The notes beneath the pieces were generated by a model, which saw only the letters and a program-made list of their open reading frames with translations, made no database searches and was not told where the DNA came from. A stretch of DNA of 55,065 nucleotides from a virus. Shown here piece after piece: positions 24,232 through 32,128 of the stretch. Location of the stretch: IMG/VR virus record IMGVR_UViG_3300031957_000171, positions 1 through 55,065 of that record. One strand, 5' to 3'. The translations under genes were made by a program, and so were the position numbers. Every line of letters starts with the position of its first letter. The stretch's first letter is position 1.

Positions 24232-25865
24232 CAGTGTGTCTCTGCCCATGTCTTACCAACTTTATAATCACAGTCTAATTCACACTTCATCTTCAGTGTC
24301 TTTGTTGTCTGTGTCATTGCCTCCTTTGTTAGCCTACAAAATCTTTCTATGTCAGGGATAGCTACTTCAAACTGATACTCATCGTGTATTGAGGCAACTA
24401 ACCTCGCATCTAATTTAGTTTTAATAACTCGTTCCATGATATGAACAAGCCACTGCTTACATACTATAGCACCAGCACCCTGTAGTAAAGTATTAAGTGC
24501 TGCATGTTCTGATCTAATATGTAATAGCCTACCATCCAAAGCAGGGATTGTACCACTGGCAGCTTCTTTACTCACCCACATCCTAAGATTTTTAAGTGCT
24601 GGCATGTTACTCAAGAACTTAGTTATCAACTGTTGTCCCTGCTTGGCATTGCCGCCTACTACCTTACCAATCTTGGCTGCACCAGCCCCATAGAGCCACG
24701 CATAGATAAATGTCTTGGCTTGATCCCGTGTCTTCAGACCTGCTCTTTCTTGATTAGCTGTATGTACATCACCTGTTAATACAATGTTGGTATACTCAGG
24801 GTCATTCATATAGTGTGCCAAGCATCTTAGTTCAAGGCCGCTGGCGTCCACACCTACCAAGCGATACTTAGATACATCATCAACTGTCCATAGTCCTCTG
24901 CATTCTCTACCGTAAGGGCTATAGACAGCGGGAACTTGTGCCATATTAGGAACTGCATGTGCCATCCTTCCTGTTATAGTACGTAGTGTCATAACACTAC
25001 CACGTACTCGGTTATCTTCTTGACACGCCATTATCCAAGACTTTATTAGGCCAGTACGTTTCTGCAATAGAAAATATCTATTAAACATCTTGGCTTCAGG
25101 TAACTTAATCTTAGACAAGACTGCTTCATTAATAATTACATTACCTTTCTCAGTCATCTGAGTAGGCTCCCACCCTTTAGCTTGTAGTCTATCAGCTATC
25201 TGCTTACGACTTGCTATATTGAAGGGTATGTATTTAGTCTTAGTCTTTAATACTACTTCAGTTGGTTCAAAGTCTTCTTCTGCCTTACGTTCTAGTCCAT
25301 GTAACTCATCTTGCAACTGAGCCTGTAAGATCATAGCTTCTTGTATCTTAAATGCAAAGCCATTCTTCTTCTGCTTATCTAAGATAGCTCTGACCTTACA
25401 CTCTAACTCGTAAGCTCTAGGGTTAAAAGCTTTACCTTCTTTCTCTAGCTCCTGTGCTACGTGACGGGTAACCTCTGTGTCACGCTTACAATACTCCAAC
25501 ATCTCAGGAGAGTAGTGTGCAAAGTCATGGAAGTCACCCTTCTCAAAGCCAAGGGTCTTACCCCAAGCTTCAAGAGAGTGACCACCATCACGTATAGGAT
25601 TATAAAGCTGAGACTCAATGAGAGTATCTCTTATTTGACTAAGCTTTATATTACATCCAAGTAAACGATTGAGGACAGGAGCATCGAAGCTGATACCATT
25701 GTGCATAATAAAGGTATCAATTTGCTGCGACCAACTAACAAACTCCGAACACTCCTGTCCCACCCACGCCTTAATCTTATTACCTTCATAACTCCTTGCT
25801 ACGATACAATGTATCTTTGTTGCATTCAAACTATCTGTTTCAATATCAACTATAGCTGTTGTCAT
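24231..25865 (-). CDS. polA: DNA polymerase, family A with 3'-5' exonuclease
   Basis: 544 aa, short for the family and T7-like. Exonuclease motif I is IVDIETDS (Asp7, Glu9), with later HNGISFDAPVL and YCKRDTEVT motifs. Polymerase motif A is VGVDASGLELRCLAH, motif B RDQAKTFIYAWLYGAG, and motif C ASIHDEYQFEV. The residue matching E. coli Phe762 is Tyr (FIYAW), the T7-like state often linked to lytic phages. It replicates the genome with the primase-helicase upstream. Confidence 0.95.
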   Translation of the reverse strand: MTTAIVDIETDSLNATKIHCIVARSYEGNKIKAWVGQECSEFVSWSQQIDTFIMHNGISFDAPVLNRLLGCNIKLSQIRDTLIESQLYNPIRDGGHSLEAWGKTLGFEKGDFHDFAHYSPEMLEYCKRDTEVTRHVAQELEKEGKAFNPRAYELECKVRAILDKQKKNGFAFKIQEAMILQAQLQDELHGLERKAEEDFEPTEVVLKTKTKYIPFNIASRKQIADRLQAKGWEPTQMTEKGNVIINEAVLSKIKLPEAKMFNRYFLLQKRTGLIKSWIMACQEDNRVRGSVMTLRTITGRMAHAVPNMAQVPAVYSPYGRECRGLWTVDDVSKYRLVGVDASGLELRCLAHYMNDPEYTNIVLTGDVHTANQERAGLKTRDQAKTFIYAWLYGAGAAKIGKVVGGNAKQGQQLITKFLSNMPALKNLRMWVSKEAASGTIPALDGRLLHIRSEHAALNTLLQGAGAIVCKQWLVHIMERVIKTKLDARLVASIHDEYQFEVAIPDIERFCRLTKEAMTQTTKTLKMKCELDCDYKVGKTWAETH

Positions 25866-25869
25866 TTCT

Positions 25870-26082
25870 TTATAAACCTACTCCTGTTACCCAATTTTCA
25901 GCAGCATCTTCTACATAATGTTCACTTTTATCTTTAATGACTATCAGCTTTTCTAATTTATTATCTATAAAACATTCTACTGTATAGGCACCATCGGATT
26001 GATGATGAATAAAGGCTGATCTACAACTGTACTCTTCACACCCATAGTATTTATGTAATGGCTCACCGTCTATTGGTTTCAT
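25870..26082 (-). CDS. Hypothetical protein, 70 aa
   Basis: It lies between the polymerase and the next gene and shares its start base with the upstream stop. The product MKPIDGEPLHKYYGCEEYSC is followed by alternating charged strands (AYTVECFIDNKLEKLIVIKD). There are three Cys and no known family. Probably a small early protein. Confidence 0.5.
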   Translation of the reverse strand: MKPIDGEPLHKYYGCEEYSCRSAFIHHQSDGAYTVECFIDNKLEKLIVIKDKSEHYVEDAAENWVTGVGL

Positions 26083-26546
26083 TAGTCTACCTTAATGAGA
26101 CAAGCATCCTCCACTGGAATGTGGAAGAACTTTTCTCCCTCTCTAATGTTTCTATTAGACACTTCTTTTACCTCGCAGTCAAGTAAAATATTTGCGTCAA
26201 TATGCCATGCCTGTTTGCAATCGCTACGCCATACTATAAATGTAAAGAGGGCATCAGGATACTGCTCTTTCCACTTAAGTAGCAAGCGGTTCTTGCGGTA
26301 AGGGATACGTACTTCTTTCCAACTAGGGTTCCAATCTCCCTTCCAAGAATACTTAACCTCCACTTCATAGAGGTGGTGTGTTTCTTCTACTGCCTTGCAA
26401 ATAATATCAAAGTCTTTTCGTTCTGTAGTATCAATAGTAGTGTAGTTCATATCTTTAATATACTTTAAGGTAGCTTTCTTAGCATCAGTGTCAGCTACTT
26501 CATACAAAGCTCTGTCAAAAGGTTTACGTTTACCCATCGTAGTCAT
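26082..26546 (-). CDS. Hypothetical protein, possible PD-(D/E)XK fold, 154 aa
   Basis: I chose the ATG at 26546 (MTTMGKRKPFDRALYEVAD), preceded by GGAGAAG. The frame also has an ATG at 26582, which forms a 4-base overlap with a small upstream ORF. Features: DTTERKDFDIICKAVEETHH, then YEVEVKYSWKGDW. The D...ExK spacing is reminiscent of PD-(D/E)XK nucleases such as Holliday junction resolvases, but the match is weak. It lies in the replication block next to polymerase. Confidence 0.5.
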   Translation of the reverse strand: MTTMGKRKPFDRALYEVADTDAKKATLKYIKDMNYTTIDTTERKDFDIICKAVEETHHLYEVEVKYSWKGDWNPSWKEVRIPYRKNRLLLKWKEQYPDALFTFIVWRSDCKQAWHIDANILLDCEVKEVSNRNIREGEKFFHIPVEDACLIKVD

Positions 26547-26578
26547 TATTCTTCTCCATTCTGTTCTGTTTTTGTTTC

Positions 26579-26659
26579 TCATAATTTTTCATAGCGTTTT
26601 TTATAAGTATTTTGACCATTACTTTTTTTGTTTTTTTTGGTGAGTGCGCCACTGCTCAT
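26579..26659 (-). CDS. Tiny basic peptide, 26 aa
   Basis: The ATG at 26659 is preceded by an almost ideal AAAGGAGG ribosome site. The product (MSSGALTKKNKKSNGQNTYK, then KRYEKL) is strongly basic. Its stop overlaps an ATG of the next gene. It fills a gap that otherwise holds no gene. Too short to name. Confidence 0.4.
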   Translation of the reverse strand: MSSGALTKKNKKSNGQNTYKKRYEKL

Positions 26660-26665
26660 CCTCCT

Positions 26666-26881
26666 TTATAGCTCATTCATTTGATCGTGTTTATATCTTT
26701 TGGTTTCAGATAAATCATATTCAATAATTTCTAAAGCATCGTTAGGAAGATTATATTCATTTATAAATCTTGTTCTACATCTTTTAGCAGCACTTTTTCT
26801 TTCCCAAATAAGTCCTTGCATGTTTTTATTCTTATAAAATTTATTTAATTTAGGACTATATACTTTCCAAGCTTTACTCAT
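26666..26881 (-). CDS. Hypothetical protein, 71 aa
   Basis: It overlaps the primase-helicase stop by four bases. Basic N-terminal half (AWKVYSPKLNKFYKNKN, then ERKSAAKRCRTRFINEY) and acidic C-terminal half. The pattern of aromatic and basic residues could bind nucleic acid, but no family is recognised. Confidence 0.5.
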   Translation of the reverse strand: MSKAWKVYSPKLNKFYKNKNMQGLIWERKSAAKRCRTRFINEYNLPNDALEIIEYDLSETKRYKHDQMNEL

Positions 26882-28542
26882 TCTTCATTCTCCGCAAAAG
26901 GATTATCAATCTGGGTCATCCTACCAGTATCTTTATCATAATGCAAGTAGCAAGCAACACCAGTATCACCAGTGTACCTGTTCTTTAAGATACGTATGGT
27001 GGTGGTGTTGGCTGCTTGCTCATCGTCTGCCTGTTGGTTACGCTCCAGTGCAATCACTGCGTCAGATAGATGTGCAATGCTGGCCGACCCACGAAGGTGG
27101 GACAAGGATACCTCACGGCCATCCTCATGCCCACGATCACCACTTGGCCGACGTAGGTGGCTCACAAGCAGCAAGCCTATGTTTGTTTCTTCAACTAGAG
27201 AACGTAGCTTAGTCATTAGAATATCAATTGACTTGCGTTCATCACCGTTGTCTTCCTGACCCGATACCAAGATAGATAGGTGATCAAGGATAATCCATTT
27301 AGTTCCTAATGCCTTTGCCATGTAACGAACACGGCCTAAGATTTCATCGTTACTGATAGAACCAAAGTGATCAAAGGCAAAGAACCTCTTGCTACCTATA
27401 GTTTTATCTTGCCACTCACGTAGTTGTTCTTTGGTATATTGATCACGTACTTCTTTGATATAGAGCCTAGCATTGGCCTCCACTGACATGATATTAAAGG
27501 CTGTGTTACGTATGCTTTCTTCCATTGCCAAGATACCAATGTTATCTTTGGTATTCATAAGTAGGTGGTGCATTAGCTCACGCATGATACTGGACTTACC
27601 CATACCTGCACCACTGGTGAACGTCACTAGCTCACCCGTCCTCATGCCATAGGTCTTCTCATTCATCTGTGACCAAGGGTAGAGACAAGTCTCGCAGTAG
27701 CTCTCATCGTACAGACTATCCCCTAGATCATGCAGGTTGACAATCCCAGCAGGGGTGAAGGACTTAGCACCCCACCATGCAGTCATGAAGTCTTCTGACT
27801 TACCCACCTTGAGATATTCGTTGGCATCCTTCAAGTCTAGGTTCATGATCTTACATTTGTTAGGCTCAAAGATTTCAGCTACATCTGCGGCTGCTTGCTT
27901 ACCAGCCTTGTCGTTGTCAAAGCATAAGACTACCTGCTCAAACTGATTTAGGTACTCAAAGGATTGCTTACAATTAGATACCGCTGAAGCTGCACCATTC
28001 TTCAGGGAAACGACAGGCCACTTAGACCCCATCATTTGATAGGCAGACATAGCATCTACCTCACCCTCACAAACGGTAATGAACTTACCCTTCTGTGTGA
28101 ACACATTCTGACCAAAGAGGCCAGCACTGGTCATCTGTCCTTCAGACCAGAACTTTTTGTTGGCTGTGTCACGTACCTTATTACAGATATGATTACCATT
28201 CGTATCAAAGTACTGATAGACATGGTGGGTTGTCATGGACCCCTTCTTTTTTGTGAGGGTGCCGTACTTCTTGGCTGTATCTCTAAGTATTTTACGATCT
28301 GAGATATCATTATACTCAGCCATCTTGCTGGATGTTAGTTCAGTAGCCTGTTGTATTGGTAGTTTAGTAGCCATGGTCGTGACTTCCTTTGAGTGTTGAT
28401 AAGTTTTACAGCTAAAGCAGTAGGTGTGTCCATCGTTGTAGTGATGGTTGGCGTCAGAAGAATCACACTTGGGACACGGCCCCTTTCTTCCTTGTTCTTC
28501 GGGCTGCATTGGAATATCCTTTTGCAATTGAATACGTCTCAT
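26878..28542 (-). CDS. T7 gp4-like primase-helicase
   Basis: 554 aa. Zinc finger Cys23, Cys26, Cys42, Cys45 (GPCPKC ... YCFSC). TOPRIM primase motifs are TVCEGEVDAMSA and VVLCFDNDKAG. A DnaB/RecA-type helicase domain has Walker A TSGAGMGKSS, Walker B KWIILDHLS and later LLLVSHLRR and LRGSASIAHLSDAV. It primes and unwinds at the fork with the family A polymerase. The start at 28542 overlaps the upstream gene by about 80 bp; ATG 28509 (MQPEEQGRKG) is an alternative. Confidence 0.93.
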   Translation of the reverse strand: MRRIQLQKDIPMQPEEQGRKGPCPKCDSSDANHHYNDGHTYCFSCKTYQHSKEVTTMATKLPIQQATELTSSKMAEYNDISDRKILRDTAKKYGTLTKKKGSMTTHHVYQYFDTNGNHICNKVRDTANKKFWSEGQMTSAGLFGQNVFTQKGKFITVCEGEVDAMSAYQMMGSKWPVVSLKNGAASAVSNCKQSFEYLNQFEQVVLCFDNDKAGKQAAADVAEIFEPNKCKIMNLDLKDANEYLKVGKSEDFMTAWWGAKSFTPAGIVNLHDLGDSLYDESYCETCLYPWSQMNEKTYGMRTGELVTFTSGAGMGKSSIMRELMHHLLMNTKDNIGILAMEESIRNTAFNIMSVEANARLYIKEVRDQYTKEQLREWQDKTIGSKRFFAFDHFGSISNDEILGRVRYMAKALGTKWIILDHLSILVSGQEDNGDERKSIDILMTKLRSLVEETNIGLLLVSHLRRPSGDRGHEDGREVSLSHLRGSASIAHLSDAVIALERNQQADDEQAANTTTIRILKNRYTGDTGVACYLHYDKDTGRMTQIDNPFAENEE

Positions 28543-28672
28543 GGTCTGATAGTCTCAGCATATAGCACAACCCCTGCCTGTCGTCAAGCTCTTGTTGTGC
28601 TTCACGTCTAGTCCTGTAGCTTTTCAAGATGTTACTCTTGGCGTCTGCACCGCTGTATACTATGTTATACAT
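28463..28672 (-). CDS. Hypothetical protein, 69 aa, overlapping primase start
   Basis: The ATG at 28672 (MYNIVYSGADAKSNILKSYR) overlaps the upstream stop by eight bases. A frame further upstream to 28741 is open but redundant. The product is compact, with RRTRKKGAVSQV at its end in the overlap with the primase gene. Either the overlap is real or one of the two starts is later. No family recognised. Confidence 0.5.
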   Translation of the reverse strand: MYNIVYSGADAKSNILKSYRTRREAQQELDDRQGLCYMLRLSDHETYSIAKGYSNAARRTRKKGAVSQV

Positions 28673-28850
28673 CTTCGAAGGTTTCATCCCATAGGTTGCT
28701 GACAAAATCTTCTTTGTCTTCCATGATCTCATTGATCTCAATGTTAGCTAGTTTCCTAGCTTCTTTAATATCATAACCTTCTTCTTTGTACTGGCGAACA
28801 AGTCCTCTCAATAGAGATGACCGTTCCTTCTGCCAAAAATTCTTACTCAT
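28665..28850 (-). CDS. Hypothetical protein, 61 aa
   Basis: Highly charged helical protein (KNFWQKERSSLLRGLVRQYK, later EARKLANIEINEIMEDKED). It overlaps both neighbours by eight bases, the usual coupling in this block. Function unknown. Confidence 0.5.
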   Translation of the reverse strand: MSKNFWQKERSSLLRGLVRQYKEEGYDIKEARKLANIEINEIMEDKEDFVSNLWDETFEDV

Positions 28851-29013
28851 TATCCATCATATCTTCTAAAAACTTTTCTACTTCTTCCTCGTTTGTAGGT
28901 TCATACCCATTGTCTAACATAGTATACCATAGATCAGCAGGATATCCAAGAGATTTTCTTAAGGACTCTTGTTTCTTTTTCCAGTGAGAGTAAAAGTTAT
29001 GTATCTCTGCCAT
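28843..29013 (-). CDS. Hypothetical protein, 56 aa
   Basis: Starts MAEIHNFYSHWKKKQESLR, then SLGYPADLWYTMLDNGYEP and an acidic helix. The ATG at 29013 overlaps the coiled-coil gene upstream; the stop overlaps the next start by eight bases. The overlap pattern supports a real early gene. No family recognised. Confidence 0.5.
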   Translation of the reverse strand: MAEIHNFYSHWKKKQESLRKSLGYPADLWYTMLDNGYEPTNEEEVEKFLEDMMDNE

Positions 29014-29206
29014 CACTTAACTCAGCCCATAGCTTATTTGGAGTGCTACCCTGCTTTGCAATAGACAATTCTTTCCTAAGTTGTTTATTAGCATCAGTCA
29101 GCTCTCTTACTTGTGACTTTAGTGTAGCTATATTTTTATGTAGGACAGCCACATACCCATTGTATTCTTCAGTGAACTCTGTCAATTCTAACACATCCTT
29201 CCTCAA
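28997..29206 (-). CDS. Coiled-coil hypothetical protein, 69 aa
   Basis: A central heptad pattern (VLHKNIATLKSQVRELTDAN, then KQLRKELSIAKQ) predicts a coiled coil and thus an oligomer. Acidic N terminus. Overlaps both neighbours. No function can be read. Confidence 0.5.
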   Translation of the reverse strand: MRKDVLELTEFTEEYNGYVAVLHKNIATLKSQVRELTDANKQLRKELSIAKQGSTPNKLWAELSDGRDT

Positions 29207-29372
29207 AGACTACACTATCATCAATCCCTAGAGAGTGTAGAAATTTTATAGCTTCTCCTTCAGTATCAAACTTAAGAGGCATTCCAGTAGGTGTTGTTAA
29301 TAGATCAAAGCAATTAAACTCTTTTATGTCTACACATTTTTCATTTAAAATGTCTTGAACTATTATAAACAT
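29169..29372 (-). CDS. Hypothetical protein, 67 aa
   Basis: The product MFIIVQDILNEKCVDIKEFN, later FDTEGEAIKFLHSLGIDD, looks like a small alpha/beta protein of the kind that tracks DNA or phage early regions. The TEGEAIKFLHSLGI segment resembles short helices seen in tiny phage proteins. No named family. Overlaps the next gene by 38 bp. Confidence 0.45.
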   Translation of the reverse strand: MFIIVQDILNEKCVDIKEFNCFDLLTTPTGMPLKFDTEGEAIKFLHSLGIDDSVVFEEGCVRIDRVH

Positions 29373-29378
29373 TTTAGT

Positions 29379-29564
29379 TTAAAACTTACGTTTACTAACA
29401 AACTTTTGTAAATCTTTTTCAACCCAACTGATTTCTTTTTCAATTACTGTGCGTGTCTTAATAAGAAACTTTAGCTTCTCTGAAAAATCAAGACGATCAT
29501 AGTCAGCAGTTGCTACCAAAGTAGGAACGCTTGCAACTCTCTTAATCTCTAGTATATTAGACAT
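29379..29564 (-). CDS. Hypothetical protein, 61 aa
   Basis: Mostly helical with a basic end (IEKEISWVEKDLQKFVSKRK). It overlaps the cupin gene by eight bases and ends six bases before the next start. Function unknown. Confidence 0.5.
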   Translation of the reverse strand: MSNILEIKRVASVPTLVATADYDRLDFSEKLKFLIKTRTVIEKEISWVEKDLQKFVSKRKF

Positions 29565-29973
29565 CTTTACCCTCTACGTTTACTCCAAAAATATCCCCGA
29601 TGGCTTCAGGAAAGAGATCAAATTCTTTAGACATCCCACCTACAATATCTCTTTCAATATCATTGAGTGATAGCTCAGACCAATAAACTTCTAGTGCTTT
29701 AGTATCACGCCTAGCTCTAAACATATGATACTCTCCCGCAGGAACTATTGCTACGTCTTCAGCGTATAGAACTGTAACATCTACTAAGTCATAGTCTTTC
29801 CACCTGTGTATTTCTAACTCACCGTCCTCAACATAGAAAGCATTTATCTTTGACTGGTGGCGATGCTTAGAGCAATGCCCTCCAGCATAAATAAAGATAG
29901 AATGCAATTCTATTTGAGGGCGTTGGATGAGGGGGATCGTTGTCCCCCACACCTTTCCTTCTATTATACTCAT
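29557..29973 (-). CDS. Cupin-domain protein
   Basis: 138 aa single cupin barrel. Motif 1 is HCSKHRHQSKINAFYVEDGELE with metal-type His residues, and motif 2 is VAIVPAGEYHMFRA. Similar one-domain cupins occur in marine phages without a known reaction; sugar-phosphate isomerase-like or regulatory binding roles are possible. The start overlaps the preceding stop by one base. Confidence 0.75.
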   Translation of the reverse strand: MSIIEGKVWGTTIPLIQRPQIELHSIFIYAGGHCSKHRHQSKINAFYVEDGELEIHRWKDYDLVDVTVLYAEDVAIVPAGEYHMFRARRDTKALEVYWSELSLNDIERDIVGGMSKEFDLFPEAIGDIFGVNVEGKDV

Positions 29974-30137
29974 TAATCTTTACTCATTTCTTCATTCATA
30001 TTTAAGAACCCATTGATATCTACTATACTTACTTCAGCTATACTACTTACAGTATATCCAGAAAATACTAAAGAAGATATAACATACTCTTGTAGTTCTT
30101 CAGGTATATCTTCATGGTTGTAGTAATTAAAGTACAT
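29973..30137 (-). CDS. Hypothetical protein, 54 aa
   Basis: The ATG at 30137 has a good AAGGAG site and its own promoter upstream. The product (MYFNYYNHEDIPEELQEYVI ... SGYTVSSIAEVSIVDINGFL) is acidic. The stop overlaps the cupin start by one base. It looks like a real early gene, unknown function. Confidence 0.6.
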   Translation of the reverse strand: MYFNYYNHEDIPEELQEYVISSLVFSGYTVSSIAEVSIVDINGFLNMNEEMSKD

Positions 30138-30159
30138 AACTTACTATCTCCTTTTCTAC

Positions 30160-30188
30160 ATTATATCACATGTATAATCACAATGCAA
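30160..30188 (-). promoter_or_regulatory. Sigma70-like promoter, extended -10
   Basis: On the minus strand TTGCAT (30188-30183), 17-bp spacer ending in TGA, and TATAAT (30165-30160). It lies in the gap after the DUF932 stop and would start transcription near 30153, feeding the small early genes and the replication block. Confidence 0.65.
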
Positions 30189-30194
30189 CTATAA

Positions 30195-31133
30195 TTATGC
30201 AGCCTCCAACTCTAACCAAGCAGGTGATACTAACATTTTCTTTACAGCATCTTCACGAAACACCCTTTTGTTGTGATCACCAGCCTTTTTAGCGGCGAGG
30301 TGGATGACGCTGGAGGTATGAGTGGACCACCCAGTAGCAGCTTGATAGGCTGTCCATAGTGATCCCTTCATTTGTGTACCATACTTCTCATACAATCCCT
30401 TGCCATGTACGTGACGGTTCTCATTGTCAAAAGTTTTCATAAGATTAGATAGCACAACTTTATTTGGTACATTCTTACGCTTAATATTATTAATCTTCTT
30501 GGCTAATGTATTACTAAATAATGATATAGCATCATCTCTACTAAGCTCAGTATTGTACCATCCCTTCATCTTTGTCAGCCCCTCACCAGAGACATACTCA
30601 GATGCTGCCCTGATCTTGGCACCAAATGACGTAACATTGAAGCCCTTGGTGTGCCTACCGTACACATAGGCCAGCTTATCACCACTGACTAAGGTGTTGA
30701 AACAGAATGTCCTGAAGAGGCCCATCATACCGTTGTTTGCCCATGTCCTGTTATGGCTGGTGCGGAAGACAAACTGTGGCACCACTGGACCTAATCCATC
30801 TATGTCCTTTGCATGGGCAGGGAACTTGGCAATCAACTCCATCCTTGCACCGCTGTCGTAGGTGTTGGTAGTAAATTCAGCATCAGTCAGGTCCAGCCCC
30901 GCTAGGTTGAGTGCCTCTTCGATCTGATCTACAATAGTAAGATACTGCGTAGGCTCATAGCTATCTGATACAATAGCCAGTGGCTCCATAGTATCTACAC
31001 GACGCAGACCTACACCAATGTCGTTTGGAATATCATAAATGCCCATACCTGCTGGACTGTGGGCTGGTATGTCTTGAGCTAGGGTAAATTTCTCTACTTG
31101 AAAGTTTAGTTTATCATGGTCAAACATATTCAT
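30195..31133 (-). CDS. DUF932 protein
   Basis: 312 aa. Features: VVPQFVFRTSHNRTWANNGM, then FCFNTLVSGDKLAYVYGRHT and the C-terminal TGWSTHTSSVIHLAAKK match the DUF932 family. Members occur on plasmids and phages, often near anti-restriction or replication genes; the activity is not established. Its ATG overlaps the upstream stop by four bases. Confidence 0.75.
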   Translation of the reverse strand: MNMFDHDKLNFQVEKFTLAQDIPAHSPAGMGIYDIPNDIGVGLRRVDTMEPLAIVSDSYEPTQYLTIVDQIEEALNLAGLDLTDAEFTTNTYDSGARMELIAKFPAHAKDIDGLGPVVPQFVFRTSHNRTWANNGMMGLFRTFCFNTLVSGDKLAYVYGRHTKGFNVTSFGAKIRAASEYVSGEGLTKMKGWYNTELSRDDAISLFSNTLAKKINNIKRKNVPNKVVLSNLMKTFDNENRHVHGKGLYEKYGTQMKGSLWTAYQAATGWSTHTSSVIHLAAKKAGDHNKRVFREDAVKKMLVSPAWLELEAA

Positions 31134-31294
31134 TCTCCTGTTTCTAGGGTAATAGGTGCATCATTGTCATGGAAGCATGTGAGTTTAAGTTTCTCTCCAT
31201 CAGATGTTGTTACTTCTACATTTATTATTCCAAATGTTTCCATGTCTGTTTTAGATATAACAATAGAACTTACGCTGTACATTGTACTTCTCAT
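31130..31294 (-). CDS. Hypothetical protein, 54 aa
   Basis: ATG at 31294, with ATAAGGA upstream. The product MRSTMYSVSSIVISKTDMET, then a beta strand and a charged C terminus, ends in TGE overlapping the DUF932 start. The four-base overlap supports translation. No family recognised. Confidence 0.5.
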   Translation of the reverse strand: MRSTMYSVSSIVISKTDMETFGIINVEVTTSDGEKLKLTCFHDNDAPITLETGE

Positions 31295-31314
31295 TGTATT
31301 CGTCCTTATATCTT

Positions 31315-31367
31315 CTAATTAAAGTAACTTAGTATCGTAAGATACTCTACTAAGTAACTTAAATTAG
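31315..31367 (-). repeat. Conserved-loop hairpin, copy 1
   Basis: Arms of about 20 bp (31315-31334 with 31348-31367, two mismatches) flank the 13-base loop TCGTAAGATACTC. The loop also holds an alternative 6-bp hairpin (AGTATC/GATACT) that competes with the outer stem. The core TAGTA..TACTA and loop edges are shared with four other copies in this unit. It lies between two short early genes. Confidence 0.7.
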
Positions 31368-31574
31368 TAGTAATTCCTCAGTTGTTTTAAGCTGGCTCAT
31401 GGCTATATCAAAAGCTGTATCTGGGCCTAGCTCATACCTTGTTGCTGTTAAAATAAAAGGTCGTTCTTCATTATCTACATACGTACTTACTGACCTTAAA
31501 GTTTTTTTATTCCACATGATTTTAATTTCATGTCCTCTTATTTCTTTTTCTACAAAAGTTATTCTATCAGTCAT
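31359..31574 (-). CDS. Hypothetical protein, 71 aa
   Basis: Starts MTDRITFVEKEIRGHEIKIM and ends in an amphipathic helix (TAFDIAMSQLKTTEELLLI). The start overlaps the upstream zinc-knuckle gene by four bases; the last eight codons run into hairpin copy 1. Unknown function. Confidence 0.5.
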   Translation of the reverse strand: MTDRITFVEKEIRGHEIKIMWNKKTLRSVSTYVDNEERPFILTATRYELGPDTAFDIAMSQLKTTEELLLI

Positions 31575-31783
31575 CGGTCATCTCCATCTTTCAGTGTTAT
31601 ACTAATAGTATTGAAGAAATCATCTTCAACTTCTTCAACTGTATCATAATGATAGTTGGATTCATACCACTGTACTTCACCTACACCCTCACATTCATTG
31701 CACATATCAGGTTTTGTAGTATACCCATATAATTCACCTTGTCCAGCACAATATTCACATTCTTGAACAATAACCCACGTCAT
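31571..31783 (-). CDS. DnaJ-type zinc-knuckle protein, 70 aa
   Basis: Two CxxCxGxG repeats (ECEYCAGQGELYG and MCNECEGVGEV), as in the central zinc domain of DnaJ, here as a single zinc site. An acidic C terminus follows. Stand-alone DnaJ zinc knuckles bind unfolded protein or nucleic acid in other systems; the role here is unknown. It could assist the GroES-like protein, but the genes lie in different units. Confidence 0.6.
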   Translation of the reverse strand: MTWVIVQECEYCAGQGELYGYTTKPDMCNECEGVGEVQWYESNYHYDTVEEVEDDFFNTISITLKDGDDR

Positions 31784-31801
31784 CTTATTACCTCTCTTTC
31801 C

Positions 31802-32113
31802 TTATCTTAGTGCTGCAATTAATCTAGCCTTAACCTTTTGTTTGTATGGTACTCTCTCAATCTTTTCATTGAAAGCCAATGACTTATCATAATAATTATT
31901 TATTCTTTGAGGATAAACATATTCTCTATTGTTTGGTATACACATACCAGCCCTTTTCTTAATACCTATTACAGCATTCTTTGTAAGTAAAGTTTTTAAT
32001 TTACCCCTACATAATCTATTGGCTTCAACTGCTACTTGATTTGCAGTCAAATTCTTTTTAAAAAGATCCAGAACTATTTGTTTTGTCTCTTGTTTGTGCG
32101 GTACTATAAACAT
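31802..32113 (-). CDS. GcrA-like regulatory protein
   Basis: 103 aa. The N-terminal helix-turn-helix (KQIVLDLFKKNLTANQVAVE ... LLTKNAVIGIKKRAGM) recalls the GcrA cell-cycle regulator, where LSASQIAxEL...TRNAVIGKxHRLG is diagnostic. GcrA binds sigma70-holoenzyme in alphaproteobacteria. The C-terminal part is basic and ends KARLIAALR. A phage copy could steer host RNA polymerase to phage promoters. The match is partial. Confidence 0.6.
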   Translation of the reverse strand: MFIVPHKQETKQIVLDLFKKNLTANQVAVEANRLCRGKLKTLLTKNAVIGIKKRAGMCIPNNREYVYPQRINNYYDKSLAFNEKIERVPYKQKVKARLIAALR

Positions 32114-32128
32114 TATCCAACTCTTTCA

